From Actinomycetes bacterium (GTDB lineage Bacteria; Actinomycetota; Acidimicrobiia; Acidimicrobiales; Ilumatobacteraceae), in the NCBI GenBank assembly GCA_029782355.1, contig JAKOUY010000011.1:372001-436000 (forward strand): a DNA stretch of 64,000 nucleotides. Reading direction: 5' to 3'. Positions 43,635-51,977 of the stretch are shown one piece after another (within the stretch, counting starts at the first letter, position 1; each line of letters starts with the position of its first letter). The notes under the pieces were generated by a model. It did not search any database and was not told the origin of the DNA. It saw nothing but the letters and a program-made list of their open reading frames with translations. The position numbers and the translations under genes are program-made.

Positions 43635-43640
43635 ACGGTA
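43635..43640 (-). promoter_or_regulatory. Candidate -10 element of the M1 peptidase gene
   Basis: TACCGT, 7 nt before ATG 43627. Confidence 0.45.
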
Positions 43641-43661
43641 GTCGGCGGCGGACCGGGACGG

Positions 43662-45104
43662 TCAGCGGTGCAGATCGGGATCGGCGACGGCGGCCTGCAA
43701 CCGCACCGTGTACACCGAGTCGCCCGACAGGACGCCGCCCCGGCCGAACAGCCGGCCGCTCTGCCAGTTGGACAAGCCCAGCTCGGGCTGGTCGAGGGCG
43801 AACTGGCCGTCGACCCAGCGGGTGAAGCCGTCGCCGACGAACGGGGCGTCGATCGACGCATAGAACCGGTCGTGGGCCGCCGGGTCGGTGCTGATCAACG
43901 AGGCCACGAAGCGCGGGCTGCAGCGGTTGAACAGCTCGACGGCCTGCTCGACCGACTCGACCAGGACGACGGCCAGCTCGGGGACCTCGTCCCACTCGTA
44001 CTCGCGGTCCAGCCCGTCGTCGCCGGGGGCCAGGCGGTGGACGACCGGCGTGACCTGGCGACGCCGCCCGGCGGCCTCCACGCCGCGCTCGAACGCGGCC
44101 AGCAGATCGGCGCCGGCCGGGCTGCCGTCGACGATGCAGCACACGTTCAGGGTGTTGCACACCTTGCGGTCGAGCGAGTGGGTCACCGCCGACTCGAAGC
44201 GCTGCGGGTCGGCATCGGCTGCGGCCACCATCCACGCCCCGCCGGTCCCGTGCAGGCTGGCCGGAACCCCGTGCTGGCGGGCGACGGCACCGAGTTGGGC
44301 GACGGCGTGCCCCGAGCCGCGGGCCACGGCCAGCGACAGCCGGCGGTCGCTGAACAGCGCCCACCCGGCGGCGTGGGCGACCGAGTCGACCACGACGACG
44401 GCGCCGCCCGGCAGGCCGGCCTGCTGCAGCGCCGGGGCGATGACCGCGTCGATCACGGAACGCGCCGTGCCGAGCGCATCGCTGCCGATGCGCAGCACGG
44501 CGGTGTTGCCGGTGCGCAGCACCCCGCAGGCGTCGACCAGCACGTTGGGGCGCCCCTCGAAGACGAATCCGACCACGCCGAGGGGTGCCCGCCGCACCGA
44601 GACCGACCAGCCGCGATGCTCGACCCGGTCCAGTTGGCGGTCGCGCCGGGCCTCGACGTGCTGCCACATGCGCAGCCCGGCGGCCATGTCGGCGCGCATC
44701 GCCTCACCGAGGGTCAGCCGGCCGACGGGTCGGTGGCGCGAGCGGGCCGACTCGACGTCGGCGGTGTTGGCCGCCAGCACCGTGGCGAACACCGACGGAT
44801 CGTCCAGCCGGGCGGCGGCGAGCCGGAAGAAGTCGGTGATCTGCGCATCGCTGCAGTGGGCCAGACCGGCAAAGGCGGACTCGGCCGCATCGACGGCTGC
44901 GGCGGCCACGGCTGCCTCGGCCGCCGGCACGTGCAGGAGGTCGCCCGTCTCGTGGACCACCACCAGGCGATCGCCCTCGGCGAAGGCCGCCGCCAGGGCC
45001 TCGTCGACCACGGCGACACGATCCCCGCCGAAGGGCACTTCCTGGCCGGCGCGGAGGCGGTGCAGGCGGCCGCCCGGCGTTGGCGCTCGACGGGCGGCGG
45101 GCAT
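43662..45104 (-). CDS. ProA-like gamma-glutamyl phosphate reductase / aldehyde dehydrogenase, divergent
   Basis: 480 residues. The core follows ProA: PLGVVGFVFEGRPNVLVDACGVLRTGNTAVLRIGSDA, the active-site segment KVCNTLNVCCIV with catalytic Cys, and a C-terminal DGFTRWVDGQFALDQPELGLSN block. It is about 60 residues longer than typical ProA because of an N-terminal extension. Several otherwise fixed ProA residues differ, for example FEGRPN for YESRPN. No proB is adjacent. Proline synthesis is possible but another acyl-phosphate or aldehyde substrate cannot be excluded. It shares a 20-bp divergent spacer with the next gene. Confidence 0.72.
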   Translation of the reverse strand: MPAARRAPTPGGRLHRLRAGQEVPFGGDRVAVVDEALAAAFAEGDRLVVVHETGDLLHVPAAEAAVAAAAVDAAESAFAGLAHCSDAQITDFFRLAAARLDDPSVFATVLAANTADVESARSRHRPVGRLTLGEAMRADMAAGLRMWQHVEARRDRQLDRVEHRGWSVSVRRAPLGVVGFVFEGRPNVLVDACGVLRTGNTAVLRIGSDALGTARSVIDAVIAPALQQAGLPGGAVVVVDSVAHAAGWALFSDRRLSLAVARGSGHAVAQLGAVARQHGVPASLHGTGGAWMVAAADADPQRFESAVTHSLDRKVCNTLNVCCIVDGSPAGADLLAAFERGVEAAGRRRQVTPVVHRLAPGDDGLDREYEWDEVPELAVVLVESVEQAVELFNRCSPRFVASLISTDPAAHDRFYASIDAPFVGDGFTRWVDGQFALDQPELGLSNWQSGRLFGRGGVLSGDSVYTVRLQAAVADPDLHR

Positions 45105-45111
45105 GGCTCAG

Positions 45112-45118
45112 TAGCGTA
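45112..45118. promoter_or_regulatory. Overlapping divergent -10 elements (TAGCGTA)
   Basis: Plus strand TAGCGT (45112-45117) is 7 nt before ATG 45125. Minus strand TACGCT (45118-45113) is 8 nt before ATG 45104. One 7-bp symmetric sequence can therefore serve both genes as a bidirectional promoter. Confidence 0.6.
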
Positions 45119-45124
45119 CGAGCG

Positions 45125-45835
45125 ATGGTCGAGCGCTTCTACTTCCGCCAATGGCTCTCCGGGCGGGACTTCGCCACCGACGATCCGATCGCCCAGCAGA
45201 TGGTCAACTTCGCCTATGCCATCGGGGACCGGGCCACCGGGGACTGCGTCCTGGTCGATCCGGCCTACGCCGTCGACGATCTCGTCGACCTGGTCGAGGC
45301 CGACGGGTTGCGGGTCACCGGGGCGCTGGCCACCCACTACCACGCCGACCACATCGGCGGCTCGATGATGGGGTTCACCGTCGAGGGCGTCACCCGCCTG
45401 CTCGACCGCTGCGAGTGCCCGATCCACGTCCAGTCGGCCGAGGCCGAGTGGGTGACCAAGACCACCGGGCTCGGCCCGGCCGAGCTCTCGACCCACCACG
45501 GCGGCGACGTCGTGCGCGTCGGCCAGGTCGAGATCACCCTCGTGCACACGCCCGGCCACACGCCGGGGAGTCAGTGCTTCCTGGTCGACGGACGGCTGGT
45601 CAGTGGCGACACGCTGTTCCTCGACGGGTGCGGTCGCACCGACCTCCCGGGGGCCGACCCGGACGCCATGTACCACAGCCTGCAGCGCCTGGCGGCCATG
45701 CCCGACGGCACGATCGTGTTCCCCGGCCACCGGTACTCCACCCCATCGAGCGCCACGATCGACGTGATCCGCCAGCAGAACTACGTGTTCCGCCCGGCGA
45801 CGGCCGAGCAGTGGCGGACGATGTTCGCCGGGTAG
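45125..45835 (+). CDS. MBL-fold hydrolase, persulfide dioxygenase (ETHE1)-like
   Basis: 236 residues. Metal motif H71-Y-H73-A-D75-H76, downstream VHTPGHTPGS and SGDTLFLDGCGRTDLPGADPDAMYHSL. The GCGRTD segment is typical of ETHE1/Blh-type persulfide dioxygenases, which oxidise thiol persulfides using one Fe. A hydroxyacyl-thiol hydrolase is the alternative. In a mycothiol-using host the thiol could be mycothiol. A TauE/SafE permease two genes away is compatible with sulfur handling. Confidence 0.82.
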   Translation: MVERFYFRQWLSGRDFATDDPIAQQMVNFAYAIGDRATGDCVLVDPAYAVDDLVDLVEADGLRVTGALATHYHADHIGGSMMGFTVEGVTRLLDRCECPIHVQSAEAEWVTKTTGLGPAELSTHHGGDVVRVGQVEITLVHTPGHTPGSQCFLVDGRLVSGDTLFLDGCGRTDLPGADPDAMYHSLQRLAAMPDGTIVFPGHRYSTPSSATIDVIRQQNYVFRPATAEQWRTMFAG

Positions 45836-45836
45836 A

Positions 45837-46478
45837 TCAGGTCAGCCGGACCCCGGCCGCCAGGGCGACGATCGCCAGGTGGTAGGTGACCATCACGGCC
45901 AACGGGGTCCAGCGGCGCTCGGCGACGAACCGGCCGGATCCGAGGATGGCATCGCTGACCACGAACGCCGTCCCGCCCACGAGGAACAGCCAGTTGCCCG
46001 TGGCCCAGCCGAGCACGGCCATGGTGGAGATGACCGCCAGGTACACCGCGACCGGCACGCCGAGGTGCTGGCGGGCTGCGCCGCGCAGGATGGGCGCGGC
46101 GACCACCCCGCCGATCGCACCGACGACGATCAGTCCGATCCCGGCCAGCGCGCCATGGTGCAGCCCGGCCATCGCCAACATCACGGCGAAGGCCAGGTGG
46201 CCGCCCAGGAAGGCGACGAGCCCGAGCAGGAAGCGATCGACGTCGGGCAACAGTGCGATGTCGCCCACCAGGCACAGCACCAGGGCGACGAGTGCGGCCA
46301 CCGTCACGCCGCGTCCGCCGCCGGCCGTGGCGGCCATCAGGATCGTGCCGATGGTGGCGGCCGGCTTGCTGATCCGCTCGACGGAGTGACCGCGACGGTC
46401 CCCCACCCACCGCGACCACCAGTTGGCCAGCACGGCCACGGCGGTCAGCGCGGCGGCAAGGGCGAACATGCCCGGCAT
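45837..46478 (-). CDS. Lysoplasmalogenase-like YhhN family membrane protein
   Basis: 213 residues, almost entirely hydrophobic with seven to eight transmembrane helices. The YhhN/TMEM86 pattern is visible (KPAATIGTILMAA, CLVGDIALL, FLLGLVAFLGGHLAFAV, VVSDAILG). Family members include lysoplasmalogenases that cleave vinyl-ether lipids. ATG 46478 was chosen; the frame continues upstream inside the TauE gene without homology. It lies 26 bp after the TauE/SafE gene and is probably co-transcribed. Confidence 0.8.
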   Translation of the reverse strand: MPGMFALAAALTAVAVLANWWSRWVGDRRGHSVERISKPAATIGTILMAATAGGGRGVTVAALVALVLCLVGDIALLPDVDRFLLGLVAFLGGHLAFAVMLAMAGLHHGALAGIGLIVVGAIGGVVAAPILRGAARQHLGVPVAVYLAVISTMAVLGWATGNWLFLVGGTAFVVSDAILGSGRFVAERRWTPLAVMVTYHLAIVALAAGVRLT

Positions 46479-46504
46479 GCTGCCACGTCCGGGCGACGTG
46501 GACC

Positions 46505-47227
46505 TCAGGCGGTGGCGATGGCCATGATCCCGGCCACGGTGAGCAGCGCCAGGACGAGGGCCCGGAACCGCTTGGCGTCGACGTGTGGTCGCAGCCGGCC
46601 GCCGAGCAGGAGGCCGACGACCACGGCCGGCAGCGCCACCAGGACGGTGACCAGCGCACTGCGGGTCACGTAGCCGCGACTGGCGAACAGGGCGAAGCTG
46701 GCGACGTTGCACGACAGGAAGATGGCCGAGATGGTGCCGCGGAACGCGTTGGGCTCCATGCCCTTGGCCTGCAGGGCGAAGGCCAGCGGTGGACCGTTGG
46801 TCGACAGCGAGGTGTTGAGCACCCCGGACACCAGACCGGCGGCGTAGTCCAGGCCGGGACCGGCGTCGCGCAGGTCGATCCGCCGCACCAGCAGGACCAC
46901 GGCGGCCAGCACGGCGACGCCGAGGGCCAGCTTCAGCCAGCGCGCCTCGACGTGGACGAACAGCCAGTAGCCGAACGGCATGCCGAGATACGCGGCCAGG
47001 ACGGTGCGGCGCAGCACGCCGCGGTCGGCGTGGCGCCGCCACTGCACGGCCTGGATGGTGGTCACCCCGAGCCCGACCATCGTGCTCAGCACCACCGCCT
47101 GGCGGACATCGACGGCCAGCGACATCAGTGGCACGGACATCAGCCCGAAGCCGAACCCGGCCACGGCCGACAGCACCGAGGCAGCGACGAAGACGGCGGC
47201 GACCTCGACGATCTGGGCTGCCGTCAC
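46505..47227 (-). CDS. TauE/SafE family permease
   Basis: 240 residues, about eight transmembrane helices. The family's duplicated pattern is visible: AVAGFGFGLMSVPLMSLA in the first half and GLVSGVLNTSLSTNGPPLAFAL in the second. Members export sulfite, sulfoacetate or related organic anions, or take up sulfur compounds. GTG 47227 follows a CAGACT hexamer by 6 nt. Divergent from the amidohydrolase gene. Confidence 0.85.
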   Translation of the reverse strand: MTAAQIVEVAAVFVAASVLSAVAGFGFGLMSVPLMSLAVDVRQAVVLSTMVGLGVTTIQAVQWRRHADRGVLRRTVLAAYLGMPFGYWLFVHVEARWLKLALGVAVLAAVVLLVRRIDLRDAGPGLDYAAGLVSGVLNTSLSTNGPPLAFALQAKGMEPNAFRGTISAIFLSCNVASFALFASRGYVTRSALVTVLVALPAVVVGLLLGGRLRPHVDAKRFRALVLALLTVAGIMAIATA

Positions 47228-47233
47228 TGCCCG

Positions 47234-47239
47234 AGTCTG
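47234..47239 (-). promoter_or_regulatory. Candidate -10 element of the TauE/SafE gene
   Basis: CAGACT, 6 nt before GTG 47227; a weaker match lacking the initial T. Confidence 0.35.
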
Positions 47240-47339
47240 GCAGGTCGGGGTGACGGCGCCCCGACCCCGAACGGGCGACGGGTGCCGGGTAGGTTGCGGG
47301 CAGACGAACGCCGGCTCACGAACACGGTGGAGGGCACCC

Positions 47340-48599
47340 ATGTCCGAACAGGCCAACTCGGAGGATGCAACCGAGCAGCGCTACCTGGTCATCTCCTCGG
47401 ACTGCCACGCCGGCGCCGAGCTGCGCCAGTACCGCCAGTACCTCGAGCGCCGCTACGTCGACGACTTCGACGCCTGGGCCGACAGCTACGTGATCCCCTA
47501 CGAGGACCTCACCGGTCCCGACGGCTCGAAGAACTGGGACTCGGACCGCCGCCTGGCGGAGATGGAGACCGAAGGCATCGTCGGCGAGGTGGTCTACCCG
47601 AACACCATCCCGCCCTTCTTCCCGAAGGCCTCGCTGACCTTCCAGCCGCCGGCGCCGACGGAGGGCGACGTCGAGCGCCGCTGGGCCGGCCTGCGCGCCC
47701 ACAACCGCTGGTTGGCCGACTTCTGCGACGCGGCAGCCGGGCGACGCGCCGGGATCTGCCAGATCATGGTCCACGACATCCCCGCAGCGGTGGCCGAAGT
47801 GCGCTGGGCCCACGAGCACGGCCTGCGCGGCGGCGTGCTGATGCCCGGGACCCCACCGGGGAGCGGGCTGCCGGCGCTGCACGACGGTCCCTACTACGAG
47901 CCCCTGTTCGCCGCCTGCGCCGAGCTGGGCATGCCCCTGCACCTCCACGGCGGCGGGTTCAACCCGCCGATGGCCGAGCCACCGGTCGGCCCGGTGGCCT
48001 TCCTCCTGGAGGTCACCTGGTGGTCGCATCGCAACCTGGCCCACCTGATCCTGTCCGGCGCGTTGGAGCGCCACCCCGACCTGCAGGCCGTGTTCACCGA
48101 GCAGGGCACGGCCTGGATCCCGGCGGAGCTGGAGCGCCTCGACTACTTCTTCCACCGCATGCGCACCGCGGTCGGCTCGCAGGAGTACGTGTGGGGCGCC
48201 GAGCTGATGCAGTCACTCCCCCGTCAGCCCAGCGAGTACTTCGCCCGGCAGTGCCATGTCGGTGCCAGCTTCATCCGCCAGCACGAGGTGCAGCTGCGCC
48301 ACCGGGTCGGGGTCGGGCGGATCATGTGGGGCAGCGACTACCCGCACCGTGAGGCCTCCAGCCCGTTCACCATGGAAGCGCTGCGGGTCGCGTTCGCCGG
48401 TGTCCCCCACGACGAGGTCGCCGCGATGGTGGGCCTCAACGCCGCCGAGCTGTTCGGCTTCGACGTCGCCGCGTTGCGCCCGCTGGCCGACCGGATCGGT
48501 CCGCGGGCCGCAGACGTCGACTGCGAGCTGCGCCCCGGTGACGTCCCCCGGGCCGCCGAGAAGTGCCCGGCACTGGCCGGCTACGGGGCGGCGAGCTGA
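47340..48599 (+). CDS. Amidohydrolase-2 family metal-dependent hydrolase
   Basis: 419-residue TIM-barrel enzyme of the amidohydrolase-2 family (PF04909-type), which contains decarboxylases and hydrolases. Candidate metal and active-site segments: ISSDCHAGA at the start, MPLHLHGGGF, a buried VTWWSHRNLAHLILSGALERHP helix and WGSDYPHREAS near the C-terminus. The reaction is unknown. ATG 47340 has a GGAGGG site. The stop overlaps the next start by one base (TGATG). First gene of an amidohydrolase-SDR-amidohydrolase run. Confidence 0.87.
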   Translation: MSEQANSEDATEQRYLVISSDCHAGAELRQYRQYLERRYVDDFDAWADSYVIPYEDLTGPDGSKNWDSDRRLAEMETEGIVGEVVYPNTIPPFFPKASLTFQPPAPTEGDVERRWAGLRAHNRWLADFCDAAAGRRAGICQIMVHDIPAAVAEVRWAHEHGLRGGVLMPGTPPGSGLPALHDGPYYEPLFAACAELGMPLHLHGGGFNPPMAEPPVGPVAFLLEVTWWSHRNLAHLILSGALERHPDLQAVFTEQGTAWIPAELERLDYFFHRMRTAVGSQEYVWGAELMQSLPRQPSEYFARQCHVGASFIRQHEVQLRHRVGVGRIMWGSDYPHREASSPFTMEALRVAFAGVPHDEVAAMVGLNAAELFGFDVAALRPLADRIGPRAADVDCELRPGDVPRAAEKCPALAGYGAAS

Positions 48600-49489
48600 T
48601 GCGCGCCGTCGACGGCAAGGTCGCGGTGATCACCGGCGGCAGCGGCGGGCTGGGCCGGGCCCTCGGCCGCACGTTCGGGAGGGCCGGGATGAAGGTCGTG
48701 CTGGCCGACGTCCAACCCGAGCCGCTGGCCGCGGCCGAAGCCGAGTTGCGTGCCGCCGGCATCGACGCCGCCGGGGTGGTCACCAACGTGGCCGACCCGG
48801 CGTCGGTCGACGCGCTGCGCGACGCCACGGTGGAGCGCTTCGGCGGGGCCCACGTGCTGTGCAACAACGCCGGCATCGGCGCCGGCGCCGAGGGACGGAT
48901 GTGGGACCACGAGCTGAACGACTGGCGCTGGGCGATCGCCGTCAACGTCATGGGCGTGGTCCACGGCATCAACAGCTTCGTCCCGGTCATGCTGGCCCAG
49001 GCCGAGCGCGGCGAGGAGGGCCACGTGGTCAACACCTCCTCCGGGAACGGGGCGATCAGCCCGCTGCCGTCGACCCCGCAGTACTCGGCCACGAAGGCGG
49101 CTGTCGTGACGATCAGTGAGTGCCTGTACGGACAGCTGCAGGAGGTCGGCGCGCCCATCGGGGTGTCGCTGCTGCTCCCCGGTCCGCACATGATGCGCAC
49201 CGGCCTGTTCGAGTCGTGGCGCTCGCGCCTGGACGAGTTCGCCAAGCAACGACCCCGCCAGACGCCCTACACCACGGTGGAGGCGCTGGAGGCGCAGATG
49301 CGCGCCGCCGGGATCGAACCGCAGTACACCGACCCGGCCGAGGTGGCCGACGGGGTCCTGGCGGCGATCCTGGCCGGGCAGTTCTGGATCCACCCGCCGA
49401 GCGAGCGCTCCGATCAGCAGCTCGACGCCCGCACCGCGTCGATCCGGGCGCGCACCAACCCCGACTACCTGCGCCCGGTCCCGGGCTGA
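48599..49489 (+). CDS. Short-chain dehydrogenase/reductase
   Basis: 296 residues with the NAD(P)-binding TGGSGGLGRALG, the NNAG motif (CNNAGIGAG) and catalytic Tyr-Lys in YSATK. A C-terminal extension of about 60 residues is rich in charged residues. It would oxidise or reduce a hydroxyl or carbonyl group on a substrate shared with the flanking amidohydrolases. ATG 48599 overlaps the preceding stop. Confidence 0.9.
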   Translation: MRAVDGKVAVITGGSGGLGRALGRTFGRAGMKVVLADVQPEPLAAAEAELRAAGIDAAGVVTNVADPASVDALRDATVERFGGAHVLCNNAGIGAGAEGRMWDHELNDWRWAIAVNVMGVVHGINSFVPVMLAQAERGEEGHVVNTSSGNGAISPLPSTPQYSATKAAVVTISECLYGQLQEVGAPIGVSLLLPGPHMMRTGLFESWRSRLDEFAKQRPRQTPYTTVEALEAQMRAAGIEPQYTDPAEVADGVLAAILAGQFWIHPPSERSDQQLDARTASIRARTNPDYLRPVPG

Positions 49490-49499
49490 GGAGGCTGCG

Positions 49500-50834
49500 A
49501 TGACGATGACCGATCCCACCACCGCTCCGGCTGGCTGCGATGCCGCCGACCTGTCGCCGTACCTGATCGTCTCGGCCGACAGCCACGCCGGACTGCCCAC
49601 CGAGTGGTACAAGCCCTACCTCGAGTCCCGCTACCACGAGGCCTTCGACACCTTCATCGACGAGCGATACATCCAGCTGGAGGCGATGACCAAGCTCGGC
49701 GTGCGCAACGAGAACTTCGCCAAGAACTGGTACGAGGAGCACGACGAGGCGCTGAACGGCGGGTGGGACGCGGCCCGGCGCGACCAGGAGCTCGACGGCG
49801 ACGGGGTCGCCGGTGAGGTGGTCTTCCCCGACGCCGATGCCGTCGAGAGCCGGACCTGCGTCCCGTTCGGCGCCGGGCTGGGGATGAGCGGCGACATGGA
49901 CCCCGAGCTCGGACTGGCCGGCGCCCGGGCCCACAACCGGTGGCTGGCCGAGCTCTGCGCGGCCAGCCCGGAGCGACGCTGCGGCGTGGCCCTGGTTCCC
50001 ATCACCGCCGCGCTCGACGACGTGCTCGGCGAGATCCGCTCGGCCAAGGAGCATGGCCTCGGCGCGGTGATGATCCCGGCGATGTGGGTCAACCAGGCTC
50101 CCTACCACGACCGGCGCTACGACCCGGTGTGGGCGCTGTGCCAGGAACTCGCCATGCCGGTGGTGACCCACAGCGGGCCGGCGCCGCGCGAGGAGTTCGG
50201 TGACCACCTCGGCATCTACGTCAGCGAAGTGGTGTGGTGGCCGGCTCGCCCACTGTGGCACATGCTGTGGTCCGGCGTCTTCGAACGGTTCCCCGGCCTG
50301 CGCTTCGGCGTGGCCGAAGCCGGATGCTGGTGGCTGCCCTCGATGATGTGGTTCTGGGACCGCCTGTTCCTCGGCCAGAAGGGGGCCGAGAAGCTGGGCG
50401 AGCGCCCCTTCGGCGAGGTCTCGATGCTGCCCTCGGAGTACATCGACCGCAACTGCTTCATCGGCGCGTCGAACACCAAGCGCCGCGAGCTGGGGATGCG
50501 CTACGAGATCGGCATCGACAACATCATGTGGGGCAACGACTTCCCACACCCGGAGGGCACCTGGCCCACCACCCGGGCCTGGTTGCAGCGCACTTTTCAC
50601 GACATCCCGATCGACGAGACCCGCCGGATGGTCGGCGGCGCGGCCGCCGAGGTCTTCGGGTTCGACGTCGCCAAGCTGGCCGGCCATGCCGAGCGGATCG
50701 GCCCGACGCCGGCCGACTTCGGTCAGGTCACCGCCGACGATCCGACCGGTCAGCGACTGGTGGAGCGCTGGGCGCCGGTGAAGGCCGTCGGGCGTCACTG
50801 GCTGACCGGACACGACTTCCCGCTGCTCGACTGA
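49500..50834 (+). CDS. Amidohydrolase-2 family metal-dependent hydrolase
   Basis: 444 residues, paralogous to the protein at 47340: same start (LIVSADSHAGLPTEWYKPYLESRY), MPVVTHSGPAPREEFG, a VVWWPARPLWHMLWSGVFERFP helix and WGNDFPHPEGTWP. It is longer and carries an inserted segment around residues 70-95. Strong GAGGAGG ribosome-binding site, 10 bp after the SDR stop. The two amidohydrolases may act at successive steps on related substrates. Confidence 0.87.
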   Translation: MTMTDPTTAPAGCDAADLSPYLIVSADSHAGLPTEWYKPYLESRYHEAFDTFIDERYIQLEAMTKLGVRNENFAKNWYEEHDEALNGGWDAARRDQELDGDGVAGEVVFPDADAVESRTCVPFGAGLGMSGDMDPELGLAGARAHNRWLAELCAASPERRCGVALVPITAALDDVLGEIRSAKEHGLGAVMIPAMWVNQAPYHDRRYDPVWALCQELAMPVVTHSGPAPREEFGDHLGIYVSEVVWWPARPLWHMLWSGVFERFPGLRFGVAEAGCWWLPSMMWFWDRLFLGQKGAEKLGERPFGEVSMLPSEYIDRNCFIGASNTKRRELGMRYEIGIDNIMWGNDFPHPEGTWPTTRAWLQRTFHDIPIDETRRMVGGAAAEVFGFDVAKLAGHAERIGPTPADFGQVTADDPTGQRLVERWAPVKAVGRHWLTGHDFPLLD

Positions 50835-50849
50835 GCGGCGGGTCATCGC

Positions 50850-51977
50850 TCAGCGGCGGACGGTCTCGACCGCCTCGGTGACCTCGGCCAGGAACCCCCG
50901 ATCGAGGGTCACGCCGATCCCCGGACCGGGCGGGATGGCCATCACCCCGTCGACTGCCTCCAACGGCTGCTCGACGATGTCGCGGGCATAGGTCCGGCTG
51001 GCCGAGGCGGTGTCCCCCGGCAAGGAGAACCCGGGCAGGGTCGTCAGGTGCAGGTTGTGGGCCCGACCGACCCCCAGCTCCAGCATCCCGCCACACCACA
51101 TCGGCACGTGGCGGGCCCGGCAGCGCGCCGCCGTGTCCAGCACCGCGGCGAGCCCCCCGAGGCGCCCGGCCTTGACGTTGACCACCGAGCAGGCCCGCAG
51201 ATCGAGGGCGGCCTCGACCCGCTGCGGGCTGGACAGTGATTCGTCCAGGCACAGCGGGGTGGCCAGCTGAGCGGACAGCACGGCGTGGTCGACCAGGTCG
51301 TCGGCATCCAGTGGCTGCTCGAGATAGTCGAGGTCGAGCTCGTCGAGACCGGCCAGATGGCTGGCTGCGGCGAGGGTGTAGGCCGAGTTGCCGTCCGCCG
51401 ACAGGGCCAGGTCGGGGAACGCCTGGCGAACCGCGGTGAGGGGGTCGAGGTCCGCCCCCGGCCCGATCTTCAGCTTGATCCGCCGGTACCCCTGGCTGGC
51501 GTGCTCGGCGACGGCGTCGAGCAGCCGGACTCGATCGCTGACCAGGCCGATGCTGGCTCCCACCGCCACCGGCCGGCCGTCACCGCCCAGCACCTGCCAC
51601 AGCGGGCGGTCCTGCTGGCGGGCGGCGAGGTCCCACAGGGCCATCTCCAGGCAGGCCTTGGCCATCGGGTTGCCCCGCCACCCCGCCCACCGCCGGCTCA
51701 CCTCGCCGGGGTCGTCGACCGGCCGGCCGAGGAGGTCCGGGATCAGCGCCTGGCGGAGGATGACCAAGGCCCCGCCCACCGTCTCCGGACCGAACCACGG
51801 CAATGGCTCCATGACGCCTTCGCCGTAGCCCTCGACCCCGCCCCCGCGCACCGTCACCAGCACGGCGACCTTGTCGGTGGTGACGTGCCCGGCGTTGGCG
51901 AACGCGGCGCGCAGCGGCACCCGGACGACGCGCAGCTCGACCTCGTCGATGACCATGGCGGATGGAGCGGCGGTCAC
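50850..51977 (-). CDS. Enolase-superfamily enzyme, MenC / N-acylamino acid racemase-like
   Basis: 375 residues of the muconate-lactonizing/MenC subgroup. The KxK acid-base pair is Lys168-x-Lys170 (RIKLKIG), metal ligands are Asp195, Glu220 and Asp245 (SADGNSAY, YLEQPL, CLDES), and the second base is Lys269 (NVKAGRLGG). This pattern suits o-succinylbenzoate synthase or N-succinylamino acid racemase. No men genes are adjacent. GTG 51977 overlaps the stop of the carboxyltransferase gene, so a role on an acyl-CoA-linked pathway is also possible. Confidence 0.85.
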   Translation of the reverse strand: MTAAPSAMVIDEVELRVVRVPLRAAFANAGHVTTDKVAVLVTVRGGGVEGYGEGVMEPLPWFGPETVGGALVILRQALIPDLLGRPVDDPGEVSRRWAGWRGNPMAKACLEMALWDLAARQQDRPLWQVLGGDGRPVAVGASIGLVSDRVRLLDAVAEHASQGYRRIKLKIGPGADLDPLTAVRQAFPDLALSADGNSAYTLAAASHLAGLDELDLDYLEQPLDADDLVDHAVLSAQLATPLCLDESLSSPQRVEAALDLRACSVVNVKAGRLGGLAAVLDTAARCRARHVPMWCGGMLELGVGRAHNLHLTTLPGFSLPGDTASASRTYARDIVEQPLEAVDGVMAIPPGPGIGVTLDRGFLAEVTEAVETVRR

